Part shown: in pieces, positions 8,187-16,239 of the stretch
Layout: every line of letters begins with the position of its first letter
Numbering within the stretch: position 1 is the stretch's first letter
Assembly: GCF_018326265.1 (NCBI RefSeq)
Contig: NZ_AP023360.1
Span: 5,737,501 to 5,801,500 of the forward strand
Direction: 5' to 3'
DNA from: Catellatospora sp. IY07-71
Lineage (GTDB): Bacteria; Actinomycetota; Actinomycetes; Mycobacteriales; Micromonosporaceae
DNA: 64,000 bases
Position numbers and translations under genes: made by a program
The notes under the pieces: model-generated
Databases searched by the model: none
What the model saw: only the letters and a program-made list of their open reading frames with translations
Told to the model about the DNA's origin: nothing

Positions 8187-9765
8187 ACTCGGTCTGGACC
8201 CGGCGCTGGTGCACCGGGCTCGGGCGCTGGCCGCACGGGCCGGGCGTCCGGTGGTGGACCTGGCCCGTTCCCACACCACCGTGTCGGTGGAGCGTGCCGT
8301 CCTGCGCCTGTCCGGGATGATCGGCGCGGACCCCGACGGGATCCCGTGGGTGAACCGCCTGGTCGACGCGGTACGTGAGGACGTGGGTCTGGGGCACGGG
8401 GTGGCGCTGCCGGTGTTCCACAGCCTGGCCCAGCACGGCCTGGAGTATTCGGCCGCCGACCTGACCCTGCTGGCCCAGAAGGCCGCGTCGGGGTCGGTGC
8501 GGTTCGAGGTGCCCACCGGCAGGGCCGCGACCGCGGCGAAGCGGGCGTCACGGCGCATGGCGGCGGCCGGGATCCGGCAGATCGACCGCAACCGCGCCGA
8601 GCGCGACCGGATGGTCAAGCGCTACGGCGACCCGAAGCAGCGGCCGTGGATCTACCTGATCGTGGCGACCGGTGACATCTTCGAGGACATCCCGCAGGCG
8701 CAGGCCGCGGCCCGCGCCGGGGCGGACGTGATCGCGGTGATCCGGTCGACGGGCCAGTCGCTGCTGGACTACGTGCCCGAGGGCGCGACCCGGGAGGGTT
8801 TCGCGGGCACGTACGCGACGCAGGAGAACTTCCGGCTGATGCGGGCGGCGCTGGACGAGTCGAGCCGCGAGCTGGGCCGGTATGTGCGGCTGACGAACTA
8901 CGCGTCGGGGCTGTGCATGCCGGAGATCGCGACGCTGGCCGGGCTGCAGCGGCTGGACATGATGCTCAACGACTCGATGTACGGGATCCTGTTCCGTGAC
9001 ATCAACCCGATCCGCACGTTCGTCGACCAGCGGTTCTCCCGGCAGGTCCACGCCCGCGCGGGGATCATCATCAACACCGGTGAGGACAACTACCTGACCA
9101 CCGCCGACGCGGTCGAGGCCGCGCACACGGTGACGGTGTCGCAGCTGCTCAACGAGTACTTCGCGCACGAGGCCGGTTTGGCGGACTGGCAGCTGGGGCT
9201 GGGGCACGCGTTCGAGATCAACCCGGATCTGCCGGAGTCGTTCCGGCTCGAGCTGGCGCATGCGCTGCTGGCGCGGGAGCTGTTCCCGGACGCGCCGCTG
9301 AAGTGGATGCCGCCGACCAAGCACATGACCGGTGACGTGTTCCGGGGCAACCTGCTCGACGGGTTCTTCAACCTGGTCGGGGCGCTGACCGGGCAGGGCA
9401 TCCTGCTGGTCGGGATGATGACCGAGGCCGTGGTGACGCCGTGGCTGTCCGACCGGGACATCGCCCTGCAGAACGTGCGGTACGTGCTGGGCGCGGCCGG
9501 GAACCTGCACGAGGACTTCGTGCCGGCGCCGGACGGGTTCATCCAGCGCCGCGCCCACCAGGTCCTCGACGAGGCCATTTCGCTGCTGGAGCGGATCGAG
9601 GACGACACCCTGCTCAACGCGATCGCCGACGGCACGTTCGGGATCATGAAGCGGCCCGCGGACCGGGGCAAGGGCCTCGACGGCGTCGCCCGGCACGCCG
9701 ACGGCTACTACAACCCGGCCACCGACATCCTCGAGACCCCCGCCCGGCAGGAGGAGGACCAGTGA
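8173..9765 (+). CDS. kamD: Lysine 5,6-aminomutase alpha subunit
   Basis: A 530-residue large subunit of the adenosylcobalamin- and PLP-dependent aminomutase that shifts the terminal amine of L-beta-lysine (or D-lysine) to give 3,5-diaminohexanoate (2,5-diaminohexanoate from D-lysine). The sequence matches the family throughout, for example WIYLIVATGDIFEDIPQ, LLDYVPEGATREGF and the C-terminal KWMPPTKHMTGD region. The start at 8173 has GTGGAG upstream and lies inside the amidohydrolase 3' end. The length is close to clostridial KamD (about 516). It forms a heterotetramer with KamE, whose GTG overlaps its stop. Confidence 0.93.
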   Translation: MSSSKLGLDPALVHRARALAARAGRPVVDLARSHTTVSVERAVLRLSGMIGADPDGIPWVNRLVDAVREDVGLGHGVALPVFHSLAQHGLEYSAADLTLLAQKAASGSVRFEVPTGRAATAAKRASRRMAAAGIRQIDRNRAERDRMVKRYGDPKQRPWIYLIVATGDIFEDIPQAQAAARAGADVIAVIRSTGQSLLDYVPEGATREGFAGTYATQENFRLMRAALDESSRELGRYVRLTNYASGLCMPEIATLAGLQRLDMMLNDSMYGILFRDINPIRTFVDQRFSRQVHARAGIIINTGEDNYLTTADAVEAAHTVTVSQLLNEYFAHEAGLADWQLGLGHAFEINPDLPESFRLELAHALLARELFPDAPLKWMPPTKHMTGDVFRGNLLDGFFNLVGALTGQGILLVGMMTEAVVTPWLSDRDIALQNVRYVLGAAGNLHEDFVPAPDGFIQRRAHQVLDEAISLLERIEDDTLLNAIADGTFGIMKRPADRGKGLDGVARHADGYYNPATDILETPARQEEDQ

Positions 9766-10523
9766 AGAGCGTCGTGCGCCCGTACGGCGACACCACCGGC
9801 GACGGCATGACCCAGGTCAGTTTCACGCTGCCGCTGCCGCACGACAAGAAGGCCGAGGGCGCGGCGCTGCAGCTGGCCGCGAAGATGGGCCTGGAACCGG
9901 CGATGCTGGTGCACGCCAAGCAGATGGGCGACGGGTTCACCTTCTTCGTGGTCTACGGCAGCGTCCGGCACCTGGTCGAGCTCGACAAGGTCCAGGTCGT
10001 CGAACGGGACTTCCCGCTGCTGACCGCCAAGGAGGTCAACACCCTGGTCAAGCAGAGGATGCGCCGCAAGCTGTCGGTCGTCGGGGCGTGCATCGGCACC
10101 GACGCGCACACCGTCGGCATCGACGCGATCCTCAACGTCAAGGGCATCGCGGGGGAGAAGGGCCTGGAGTACTACCGCGAGCTGAAGGTCGTCAACATGG
10201 GCGCGCAGGTCACCGTGCCCGAGCTGGTCGCGGCGGCGAAGGCGGAGAAGGCCGACGCGGTGCTGGTGTCGCAGGTCGTGACGCAGCGCGACGCGCACCT
10301 GCACAACACGCGGGAGATGTCGGCGGCGTTCCGGGAGGCGCTGCCGGCCGACAGGCGGCCGCTGCTGATCGTCGGCGGGCCCCGCTTCGACGAGCTGATG
10401 ACCGGCGAGCTGGGCGTCGACCGGATCTTCGGCCGGGGCACCACCCCGCGTGAGGTAGCCAGCTACCTGGTGCACGCGCTGATCACCAACAAGGCCGAGC
10501 GGAAGAAGGCAGCAGTCGCATGA
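9762..10523 (+). CDS. kamE: Lysine 5,6-aminomutase beta (cobalamin-binding) subunit
   Basis: A 253-residue B12-binding subunit starting at GTG 9762 (GTGA overlap with kamD, strong GGAGGAGG upstream). The cobalamin motif DxHxxG is DAHTVG (D114, H116, G119). K127 in NVKG lies 11 residues after that histidine, the same spacing as between the family's B12-motif histidine and its PLP-binding lysine (K144 in the clostridial enzyme, from memory). This subunit therefore carries both the corrin site and the PLP lysine. The remainder is a Rossmann domain with VLVSQVVTQRDAHLHN and LIVGGPRFDELM. Both key sites are intact, so the enzyme should be active if cobalamin is available. Confidence 0.94.
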   Translation: MKSVVRPYGDTTGDGMTQVSFTLPLPHDKKAEGAALQLAAKMGLEPAMLVHAKQMGDGFTFFVVYGSVRHLVELDKVQVVERDFPLLTAKEVNTLVKQRMRRKLSVVGACIGTDAHTVGIDAILNVKGIAGEKGLEYYRELKVVNMGAQVTVPELVAAAKAEKADAVLVSQVVTQRDAHLHNTREMSAAFREALPADRRPLLIVGGPRFDELMTGELGVDRIFGRGTTPREVASYLVHALITNKAERKKAAVA

Positions 10524-10900
10524 GCGTCGGGTTCACCGTCGTGCACCGGAAGTATGTGCCGTACAGCCACGCGCACTACGCGGGCAGCCTCGTCGACGGC
10601 GCGTACGCCCTGGCCGCGTTCGGGGACGTCGCCACGGAGGTGTGCATCCGGCTCGACGGCGACGAAGGCCTGTTCGCGTCGTACTCCGACGTGCAGTTCA
10701 AGGCCCCGATGCGGGCCGGGGACGTGCTGGAGGTCGTCGCGACCGTGTCCCGGATGGGCACCCGCTCGCGGACCATCGACTTCGAGGCCCGGGTCGTGTG
10801 CCGGGGCCGGCCGGACAGGTCCGAGTCCGCCGCCGACGTCCTCGACCCGCCGGTCGTCGCCGTGACCGCGACCGGCACCGTGGTGGTCCCGCCCAAGTGA
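10520..10900 (+). CDS. kal: 3-aminobutyryl-CoA ammonia lyase (hotdog fold)
   Basis: A 126-residue hotdog-fold protein, nearly the same length as characterised Kal (about 128). It contains SHAHYAGSLVDGAYALAAFGDVATE and a central YSDVQFKAPMRAGD typical of hotdog lyases/thioesterases; here only fragments are quoted from a continuous domain. Kal removes ammonia from L-3-aminobutyryl-CoA to give crotonyl-CoA, the last dedicated lysine step. It is coupled by ATGA to kamE and by GTGA to the MutL-like gene. Because a simple thioesterase would look similar, the name rests largely on operon context. Confidence 0.82.
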   Translation: MSVGFTVVHRKYVPYSHAHYAGSLVDGAYALAAFGDVATEVCIRLDGDEGLFASYSDVQFKAPMRAGDVLEVVATVSRMGTRSRTIDFEARVVCRGRPDRSESAADVLDPPVVAVTATGTVVVPPK

Positions 10901-12231
10901 GCCTGCTCTGCTGTGTCGACGTCGGGTCGACGTTCACCAAGGCGGCCCTCGTCGACACCGGCAGCGGCAGGCTGGTCGCCACCGGCGCGCACCGCACCAC
11001 CGTCGGGTCCGACGTGCTGCACGGCCTGGACGCGGCCGTCGCCGCGACCGGCCACACCCCCGACGGGGTGCTGGTGTGCTCGTCGGCCGGCGGCGGCCTG
11101 CGGCTGGCCGTCGTCGGCTACGAGCGCCTCGTCACCGCGCAGGCCGGGCACCGGGTCGGGCTGTCGGCCGGGGCGAAGGTCGTGCACGTCGCCGCCGGCC
11201 GGCTGGACCGGGCGGGGCTGGCCGAGCTGCGCGCCGCCCGGCCCGACGTGGTGCTGCTCGTCGGCGGCACCGACGGCGGCGACACGGACACGATCAGCCA
11301 CAACGCGGCCCGGCTCGCCGCCGCCCGGTGGCGGGTCCCGACGGTGCTGGCCGGCAACGCCGACGCCCGCGAGCAGCTCCAGACGCTGCTCGCGGGCGCG
11401 GGCGTGCCGGTGGTCGCCGTCGGCAACGTGCTGCCCGCGATCGGGGTCCTCGACCCCGGCCCGGCCCGGGCCGCGATCCGGCAGATGTTCCTGCAGCACG
11501 TCATCGGCGGCAAGAAACTGTCCCGCGGGCCCCGGTTCGCGTCCCTGGTCCGGGCCGCGACCCCCGACGCGGTCCTGACCGGCGTCGAGCTGCTGGCCGG
11601 GCGCAGCGGCCAGGACCTGCTCGTCGTCGACGTCGGCGGGGCCACCACCGACGTGTACTCGGTGCTGGTCCCCGACGCCGAGCAGCTCGCCGGGGTCCGT
11701 GACGAGGTCGCCGGGACGATGTGGGCCGCCCGCACCGTCGAAGGCGACCTCGGTATGCGCTGGTCCGCGCCCGGGGTCGTCGCCGCGGCGCTGGCCGAGA
11801 AGCTGCTCGCCCCCGACGAGGCCACGGCGCTGGACGCCGCCGCCGAGGCACGGGCGGCACACCCGGGGTACGTCGCCGACGACGGCACCGAACGGGCCGC
11901 CGACCGGCGCCTGGCCGAGCTGGCGGTCACCGTCGCGCTGCGCCGCCACGCCCGCGGTGAGGCCGCCGTCGCGGGCGGGCCCCGCCGCGGCGGCCGGGAC
12001 CTGCGCGACGTGGCCCTGGTCATCGGCTCGGGTGGGGTGCTGCGGCACAGCCCGCCCGACGTCGCGCAGGCCGTGCTCGGCGCGGGCCTGGGCGACACCG
12101 CCGGTGGATGGCCGCTGCCACGTCACCCGCACGTGGTCGTCGACGCGTCCTACATTCTGGCCGCCGCCGGGCTGCTCGCCGCCGATCATCCCGCCGCCGC
12201 GGCCGCGCTGCTGGCCGCTGAGCTGCGCTGA
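10897..12231 (+). CDS. MutL-like ATPase, probable lysine 5,6-aminomutase reactivase
   Basis: A 444-residue actin/Hsp70-fold ATPase of the glutamate mutase MutL family. Phosphate-1 motif VDVGSTFTKAAL is at residues 7-18 and the second motif LVVDVGGATTDVYSV lies mid-protein; VIGSGGVLRH follows near the end. Proteins of this family accompany B12-dependent carbon-skeleton or amino mutases and are thought to help exchange damaged cobalamin; clostridial kam loci carry related genes (KamB). GTG 10897 overlaps the kal stop. It is the last gene of the operon. No KamC-like partner is present in the window, so reactivation may need this protein alone or a gene elsewhere. Confidence 0.85.
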   Translation: MSLLCCVDVGSTFTKAALVDTGSGRLVATGAHRTTVGSDVLHGLDAAVAATGHTPDGVLVCSSAGGGLRLAVVGYERLVTAQAGHRVGLSAGAKVVHVAAGRLDRAGLAELRAARPDVVLLVGGTDGGDTDTISHNAARLAAARWRVPTVLAGNADAREQLQTLLAGAGVPVVAVGNVLPAIGVLDPGPARAAIRQMFLQHVIGGKKLSRGPRFASLVRAATPDAVLTGVELLAGRSGQDLLVVDVGGATTDVYSVLVPDAEQLAGVRDEVAGTMWAARTVEGDLGMRWSAPGVVAAALAEKLLAPDEATALDAAAEARAAHPGYVADDGTERAADRRLAELAVTVALRRHARGEAAVAGGPRRGGRDLRDVALVIGSGGVLRHSPPDVAQAVLGAGLGDTAGGWPLPRHPHVVVDASYILAAAGLLAADHPAAAAALLAAELR

Positions 12232-12278
12232 CGCCACCGCATGCGGTGATCGTCACGCTGCGTGGCCGGGCGGTGAAA

Positions 12279-12308
12279 TTGACCGTGCCCGCGCGCCGCC
12301 GGTACCGT
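12279..12308 (+). promoter_or_regulatory. Strong SigA/HrdB-type promoter for candidate RNA
   Basis: TTGACC (12279-12284), an 18 bp spacer and TACCGT (12303-12308) match actinobacterial housekeeping consensus. The predicted start is about 12314-12316. It is more than 250 bp from the lnt start and is followed by a perfect terminator rather than a gene. Confidence 0.6.
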
Positions 12309-12313
12309 CGTAG

Positions 12314-12490
12314 GGTCCTCCACCGTGCCGTCGCCGACCGGCGGTCGTGCCCGGCAGGCGGGGTCCGCGATCAGTAGAAAACGACCGGCGGTGGGCTGCA
12401 GACCGACGCCGATCGGCCCGAAGGTCGCAGGCCCGTGCCGTGGAGTTGGGAGTGCGGGGCGCGGCCGTCTGGCCGCGCCCCGATTCTTGT
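12314..12490 (+). ncRNA. Candidate structured small RNA (about 170 nt)
   Basis: The 352 bp interval between the MutL-like gene and lnt holds a promoter, about 140 nt of sequence without a convincing reading frame, then a perfect terminator hairpin. Internal pairings can be drawn: CTCCAC near the 5' end with GTGGAG shortly before the terminator, CGACC with GGTCG enclosing GGCG/CGCC, and a short CGCC-GACC-GGCG hairpin. I checked by eye for SRP RNA, 6C RNA, tmRNA, RNase P and cobalamin-riboswitch signatures and saw none. It could be a trans-acting RNA or an attenuated leader of lnt. Confidence 0.45.
12456..12481 (+). terminator. Intrinsic terminator hairpin upstream of lnt
   Basis: A perfect 11 bp stem GGGGCGCGGCC / GGCCGCGCCCC with loop GTCT, followed by GATTCTTGT. 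It ends the candidate RNA and would also stop read-through from the lysine operon. Confidence 0.7.
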
Positions 12491-12583
12491 AACCTTGCAC
12501 CGCCCCCGGCCAAGATCTCTCGGCGTGGGCCGCGCCGCGCGCCCGCGCGGCGCACCATAGTGCTTGTGAGATGGGGTGGACCG

Positions 12584-14311
12584 GTGACCGTGCAGGCACA
12601 GACGCCGCAGACCGCCGCGCCCGGCGACACCGCCGAACCGGCCCCGGCCGTCGGCGACACCACCGAGCCCGGCCAGGGCACACCGCCCGCCGCGGCCGCA
12701 CCCGGCGACACCGCGGCCGCGCCCGGCACCGCGGCGCCGCTGCGGCTGCCCGTCGCCGCCGCGCTCGCCGTGGCCGCCGGGCTGGCGCTGCTGGCCGCGT
12801 TCCCGCTGTACGGCCTCTGGTGGGCCGCACCGATCGGGGTGGCGCTGCTCGCGCTGGCCGTACGCGGGCGGCGGCTGCGCGCCGGGGCCGGGCTCGGCCT
12901 GCTCGCCGGGACCGTGTTCTTCGGGCCGCTGCTGGCCTGGACGAACCTGCACGTCGGCAACACGCCGTGGCTGCTGCTCACCCTGTTCCAGGCCGGCTAC
13001 CTGGCGCTGCTCGGCCTCGCCCTGGCCTGGGTCAGCCCCCTGGCCGCCCGCCGGCCGTGGCTGTGGCCCGCCGCGATCGCGCTGCTGTGGGTCGCGCAGG
13101 AGGCGCTGCGCGACCGGGCCCCGTTCGGCGGGTTCCCGTGGGGCCGGCTCGCGTTCAGCCAGGCCGACGCCCCCGGCCTGGCCCTGGCCGCGCTCGGCGG
13201 CGCGCCGCTGGTCACCCTCGCCGTCGCCGCCACCGGCGGGCTGCTCGCCTGGGCCGCCCACGACCTGATCGCCGACCGGCGCGCCTGGCGCCGCCCGGCC
13301 GCCGCGCTGGCCGGGGCCGCCGTGGTCACCCTCGCGGGGCTCGCCGTGCCCACCGCCACACCCGCCGGGCAGGCCGTCACCGTCGCGATCGTGCAGGGCA
13401 ACGTGCCCCGCCTCGGCCTGGACTTCAACGCCCAGCGCCAGGCCGTGCTCAACAACCACGTGTCCGCCACCGTCGCCCTGGCCCGCGACGTCGACGCCGG
13501 GCGGCAGCCCCGCCCCGACCTGGTCGTGTGGCCCGAGAACGCCTCCGACATCGACCCGCTGCGCAACAGCGGCGCCGCAGCGGCCATCGACACCGCCGCC
13601 CGCGCCATCGGCGCGCCGATCCTCGTCGGCGCGGTCCTGTCCGGGCCCGAAGCAGGCCAGTCCCGCAACGCCGGCCTCGTCTGGCCCGCCGACCGCAGCC
13701 CCGGGGCCGCGCCGGAGCAGATGTACCTCAAGCAGCACCCCGTCCCGTTCGCCGAGTACCTGCCGCTGCGGCCCGTCGTCGAGCCCATCGCGCAGGCCAT
13801 CACCAACCAGGCGAAGCTGCTGCGCACCGACTTCGTCGCCGGCACCGCCCCCGGCGTGCTCACCCTCGGCCCGGCCCGGGTCGGTGACGTCATCTGCTTC
13901 GAGGTCGCCTACGACGACGTCGTGCGCGACACCGTACGCTCCGGCGCGCAGCTGCTGGCCGTGCAGACCAACAACGCGACCTTCGACGAGTCCGAAGCGT
14001 TACAGCAGATGGCGATGGTCCGGTTGCGGGCCGTCGAGCACGGACGCGACAGCCTCATGGCGTCGACCGTCGGTGTGTCCGGGTTTGTAACTGCTGACGG
14101 GACTGTGCATGATGCATCTGGTTTCAACACCGGCGCGGTGCTGGTGCGCCGGCTGCGTCTGGGCGACACGGCTACCCTTGCCACGAGCCTGGGACCGTGG
14201 CCGGAGGCCGTGCTGACCTTCGCCGCGGCCGGGTTGCTGGTCGCGGCGGGCGTGGCGCGCAGGCGCCGCGCCACCCAGGTGCGAGACACTGAACAGGCAG
14301 GAGCGGCATAA
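12584..14311 (+). CDS. lnt: Apolipoprotein N-acyltransferase
   Basis: A 575-residue membrane enzyme that adds the third acyl chain to lipoproteins. Residues 1-52 form an Ala/Pro/Thr-rich cytoplasmic tail, about eight hydrophobic segments follow (roughly 55-255), then the nitrilase-fold domain (about 265-520) and a last membrane helix. The catalytic triad is E318 (WPENA), K383 (YLKQHP) and C438 (VICFE). GTG 12584 has GGGGTGG upstream; GTG 12560 is an alternative. The next gene, a polyprenol-phosphate mannose synthase, starts 1 bp after the stop; in mycobacteria the two are fused or adjacent. Confidence 0.9.
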   Translation: MTVQAQTPQTAAPGDTAEPAPAVGDTTEPGQGTPPAAAAPGDTAAAPGTAAPLRLPVAAALAVAAGLALLAAFPLYGLWWAAPIGVALLALAVRGRRLRAGAGLGLLAGTVFFGPLLAWTNLHVGNTPWLLLTLFQAGYLALLGLALAWVSPLAARRPWLWPAAIALLWVAQEALRDRAPFGGFPWGRLAFSQADAPGLALAALGGAPLVTLAVAATGGLLAWAAHDLIADRRAWRRPAAALAGAAVVTLAGLAVPTATPAGQAVTVAIVQGNVPRLGLDFNAQRQAVLNNHVSATVALARDVDAGRQPRPDLVVWPENASDIDPLRNSGAAAAIDTAARAIGAPILVGAVLSGPEAGQSRNAGLVWPADRSPGAAPEQMYLKQHPVPFAEYLPLRPVVEPIAQAITNQAKLLRTDFVAGTAPGVLTLGPARVGDVICFEVAYDDVVRDTVRSGAQLLAVQTNNATFDESEALQQMAMVRLRAVEHGRDSLMASTVGVSGFVTADGTVHDASGFNTGAVLVRRLRLGDTATLATSLGPWPEAVLTFAAAGLLVAAGVARRRRATQVRDTEQAGAA

Positions 14312-15109
14312 GTGGAGGCCCCCGTGAGCGGCAACGAGGCGGACAGCGGGTACCCGGGCGTAGGCCGGGTGCTGGTGATCATCCCGACGTACAACGAGTC
14401 GGAGAACGTCCGCCTGATCGTGCCCCGGGTGCGTAAGAGCACCCCGCAGGTCGACATTCTCATCGCCGACGACAACAGCCCCGACGGCACCGGCGCCATC
14501 GCCGACGAGATGGCCGCCGCCGACCCGCGCATCAAGGTCCTGCACCGCGAGGGCAAGCAGGGCCTGGGCGCGGCGTACATCGCGGGCTTCAACTGGGCCC
14601 ACGAGCACGGCTACGACGCCGTCGTCGAGATGGACGCCGACGGCTCCCACGCCCCCGAGGAGCTGCCCAGGCTGCTCGACGCGCTGCGCGGCGCCGACGC
14701 GGTCATCGGGTCGCGCTGGGTGCGCGGCGGCAAGGTCATCAACTGGCCCGTACGGCGGCTCATCCTGTCCCGCGGCGCGAACTTCTACACCCGCGTTGTC
14801 ATGGGCATGGGCGTCAAGGACGCCACCGGCGGCTACCGCGCCTACCGGCTCCCCGTCCTGCGCAAGATCGACGTGGACACGGTCACCTCGCGCGGCTACA
14901 GCTTCCAGGTGGAGCTGACCCACCGCACGCACCGCCACGGCTTCCGCATCGTGGAGGTCCCGATCACGTTCGCCGAGCGGGAGCACGGCGTGTCGAAGAT
15001 GAGCGGGTCCATCATCAAGGAGGCGCTGTGGAAGGTCACCGTGTGGGGTGCGCAGTCCCGGCGTGACTCGATCCGGCGTATGTTCAAGCCGGGCGACCGC
15101 TGGCCGTGA
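14312..15109 (+). CDS. Polyprenol monophosphomannose synthase (GT2)
   Basis: A 265-residue GT-A fold glycosyltransferase of the dolichol-phosphate mannose synthase class. It has [13 protein letters not shown], then [12 protein letters not shown] and the DAD metal site in [10 protein letters not shown], with FREREHGxSKMSG-like [13 protein letters not shown] near the end. It transfers mannose from GDP-mannose to polyprenyl phosphate on the inner membrane face, feeding lipomannan or protein O-mannosylation. No C-terminal membrane helices are present, as for Ppm1 catalytic domains. GTG 14324 is an alternative start with GGAGG before it. Contiguity with lnt supports the Ppm1 assignment. Confidence 0.9.
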   Translation: MEAPVSGNEADSGYPGVGRVLVIIPTYNESENVRLIVPRVRKSTPQVDILIADDNSPDGTGAIADEMAAADPRIKVLHREGKQGLGAAYIAGFNWAHEHGYDAVVEMDADGSHAPEELPRLLDALRGADAVIGSRWVRGGKVINWPVRRLILSRGANFYTRVVMGMGVKDATGGYRAYRLPVLRKIDVDTVTSRGYSFQVELTHRTHRHGFRIVEVPITFAEREHGVSKMSGSIIKEALWKVTVWGAQSRRDSIRRMFKPGDRWP

Positions 15110-15144
15110 GGTGATCTCCGGCCGGCCCGGCTGGAGGTGATGGG

Positions 15145-15669
15145 GTGCGCAGACTGCGGTGGATACCGGCGGTCGTGCTGCTGCTCGGGCTGATCGAGTT
15201 CGGCGTGTTCGTCGGGGTGGCGCGGCTGATCGGGCTGCCCCTGACACTGCTGATCGCGGTGCTGCTGATGCTGCTCGGCGCGGTGCTGCTGCGCCGGGAG
15301 GGCCTGTCGGCGTGGCGTCGGCTGCGCGAGGCGCGGCTGGCCGGGCAGGCCCGCGGCGACCAGGCCCTCGACGGGGTCGTCGGGCTGGCCGCGGCGCTGC
15401 TGCTGCTCATCCCGGGCCTGCTCACCGCCGCGGTGGGGCTGCTGCTGCTGATCCCGCCCGTGCGCCGGCTGGCCCGCGGGCGCATCCGCGCCGCGACCGA
15501 GAAGCGCATCCCCGCGTCGGCCGCCAACAGCGTGTTCGGGCCCAAGCGGGTGCGGGTCAGCACCCCGCCCGGCCACGGCACCCCACCGGGGCACGGCACG
15601 CCGCCGCCCGGCCCGCAGCAGCCGCCGCAGGGCCCGCCCGAGGTCATCGAAGGCGAGATCGTCGACTGA
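15145..15669 (+). CDS. fxsA: FxsA family membrane protein
   Basis: A 174-residue FxsA-like protein. Two hydrophobic hairpins are clear (about residues 7-48 and 77-104), with LLRREGLSAWRRLREARLAGQ between them as in the family. The C-terminal tail is cytoplasmic and carries an imperfect PPGHGT repeat and a polyproline run. FxsA is a cytoplasmic-membrane protein of poorly known role; in E. coli its overproduction relieves exclusion of phage T7. It starts with GTG at 15145, 35 bp after the mannose synthase, and ends at a bidirectional terminator. Confidence 0.85.
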   Translation: MRRLRWIPAVVLLLGLIEFGVFVGVARLIGLPLTLLIAVLLMLLGAVLLRREGLSAWRRLREARLAGQARGDQALDGVVGLAAALLLLIPGLLTAAVGLLLLIPPVRRLARGRIRAATEKRIPASAANSVFGPKRVRVSTPPGHGTPPGHGTPPPGPQQPPQGPPEVIEGEIVD

Positions 15670-15714
15670 CACGCGAAGGCGCCCCACCCGTGACGGGTGG
15701 GGCGCCTTCGCGTG
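15670..15714. terminator. Bidirectional terminator between fxsA and rbpA
   Basis: A perfect 21 bp inverted repeat (15670-15690 with 15694-15714, arms starting CACGCGAAGGCGCCCC) with loop TGA. The convergent genes fxsA and rbpA both end within 3 bp of it. Confidence 0.9.
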
Positions 15715-15716
15715 TG

Positions 15717-16055
15717 TCAGCGGCCGCGGCGGGCCCGGACGTCGGCCAGCCGCTCGTTGAGGATCTCGTCGAGCTCCTCGATCGAGCGCCGTTCCAGCAG
15801 CATGTCCCAGTGCGTACGCGGCGGCTTGACCTTCTTCTGCTCCGGCTCGGAGCCGTCGACCAGCCGCGCGACGCTGCCGTCGAACTTGCACTCCCAGGTG
15901 GCGGGCGCCTCGGCGTCGACGGCGAACGGCACCTCGAACCGGTGGCCGTGGGCGCACAGGAACTCGCGCATCTGCCGCGGCGCGAGTTCGGTGTTGCGCT
16001 CCGATTCGTAGCTGACGGCCCCCAGACGGCTTCCCCGCAGCATCCGATCGCCCAT
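15717..16055 (-). CDS. rbpA: RNA polymerase-binding protein RbpA
   Basis: A 112-residue RbpA, the actinobacterial activator that stabilises the housekeeping sigma factor–RNAP complex. The N-terminal tail MGDRMLRGSRLGAVSYE, the core RbpA domain with C34-AHGH and WECKFDG, the basic linker and the sigma-interaction domain HWDMLLERRSIEELDEIL are all present. The core has only two zinc-site cysteines, as in many homologues. GAGGGAG precedes the ATG at 16055. A SigR-type promoter lies upstream, matching the known oxidative-stress induction of rbpA in Streptomyces. Confidence 0.96.
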   Translation of the reverse strand: MGDRMLRGSRLGAVSYESERNTELAPRQMREFLCAHGHRFEVPFAVDAEAPATWECKFDGSVARLVDGSEPEQKKVKPPRTHWDMLLERRSIEELDEILNERLADVRARRGR

Positions 16056-16091
16056 GTCAGCTCCCTCACGTCGTATGGCCTCGGTGATTGA

Positions 16092-16117
16092 AACGACCCG
16101 GCGGGCCCGACGATTCC
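16092..16117 (-). promoter_or_regulatory. SigR/SigH-type promoter of rbpA
   Basis: On the reverse strand GGAAT (16113-16117), 18 bp and GTT (16092-16094) match the ECF sigma-R consensus GGAAT-N18/19-GTT. It lies 37 bp upstream of the rbpA start codon. Streptomyces rbpA is reported to be under sigma-R control. Confidence 0.7.
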
Positions 16118-16239
16118 CCGGCGTGACCCACGCCGCCCTTCCGGGCGGATTCGTGAGAGCCGCTCACCGGCCACCCTCCAGGGCGATATCGTCCGATTGG
16201 ACCTTCTTTGCGGGGAACATCACATCCGGGGGTACGCCG

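Noticed and set aside
5949-8618. A very long reverse-strand open frame opposite kdd, the amidohydrolase and kamD
   Set aside because: Its translation is Arg/Pro/Ala-rich without any domain, and it opposes three clearly coding genes in one operon.
12232-12583. A cobalamin riboswitch in front of lnt or serving the B12-dependent operon
   Set aside because: No B12-box-like conserved sequence could be found on either strand, and the element lies downstream of the operon rather than upstream.
12347-12583. An N-terminal extension of Lnt by 79 residues
   Set aside because: It crosses a perfect terminator hairpin, is Arg-rich and has no ribosome site; GTG 12584 is better supported.
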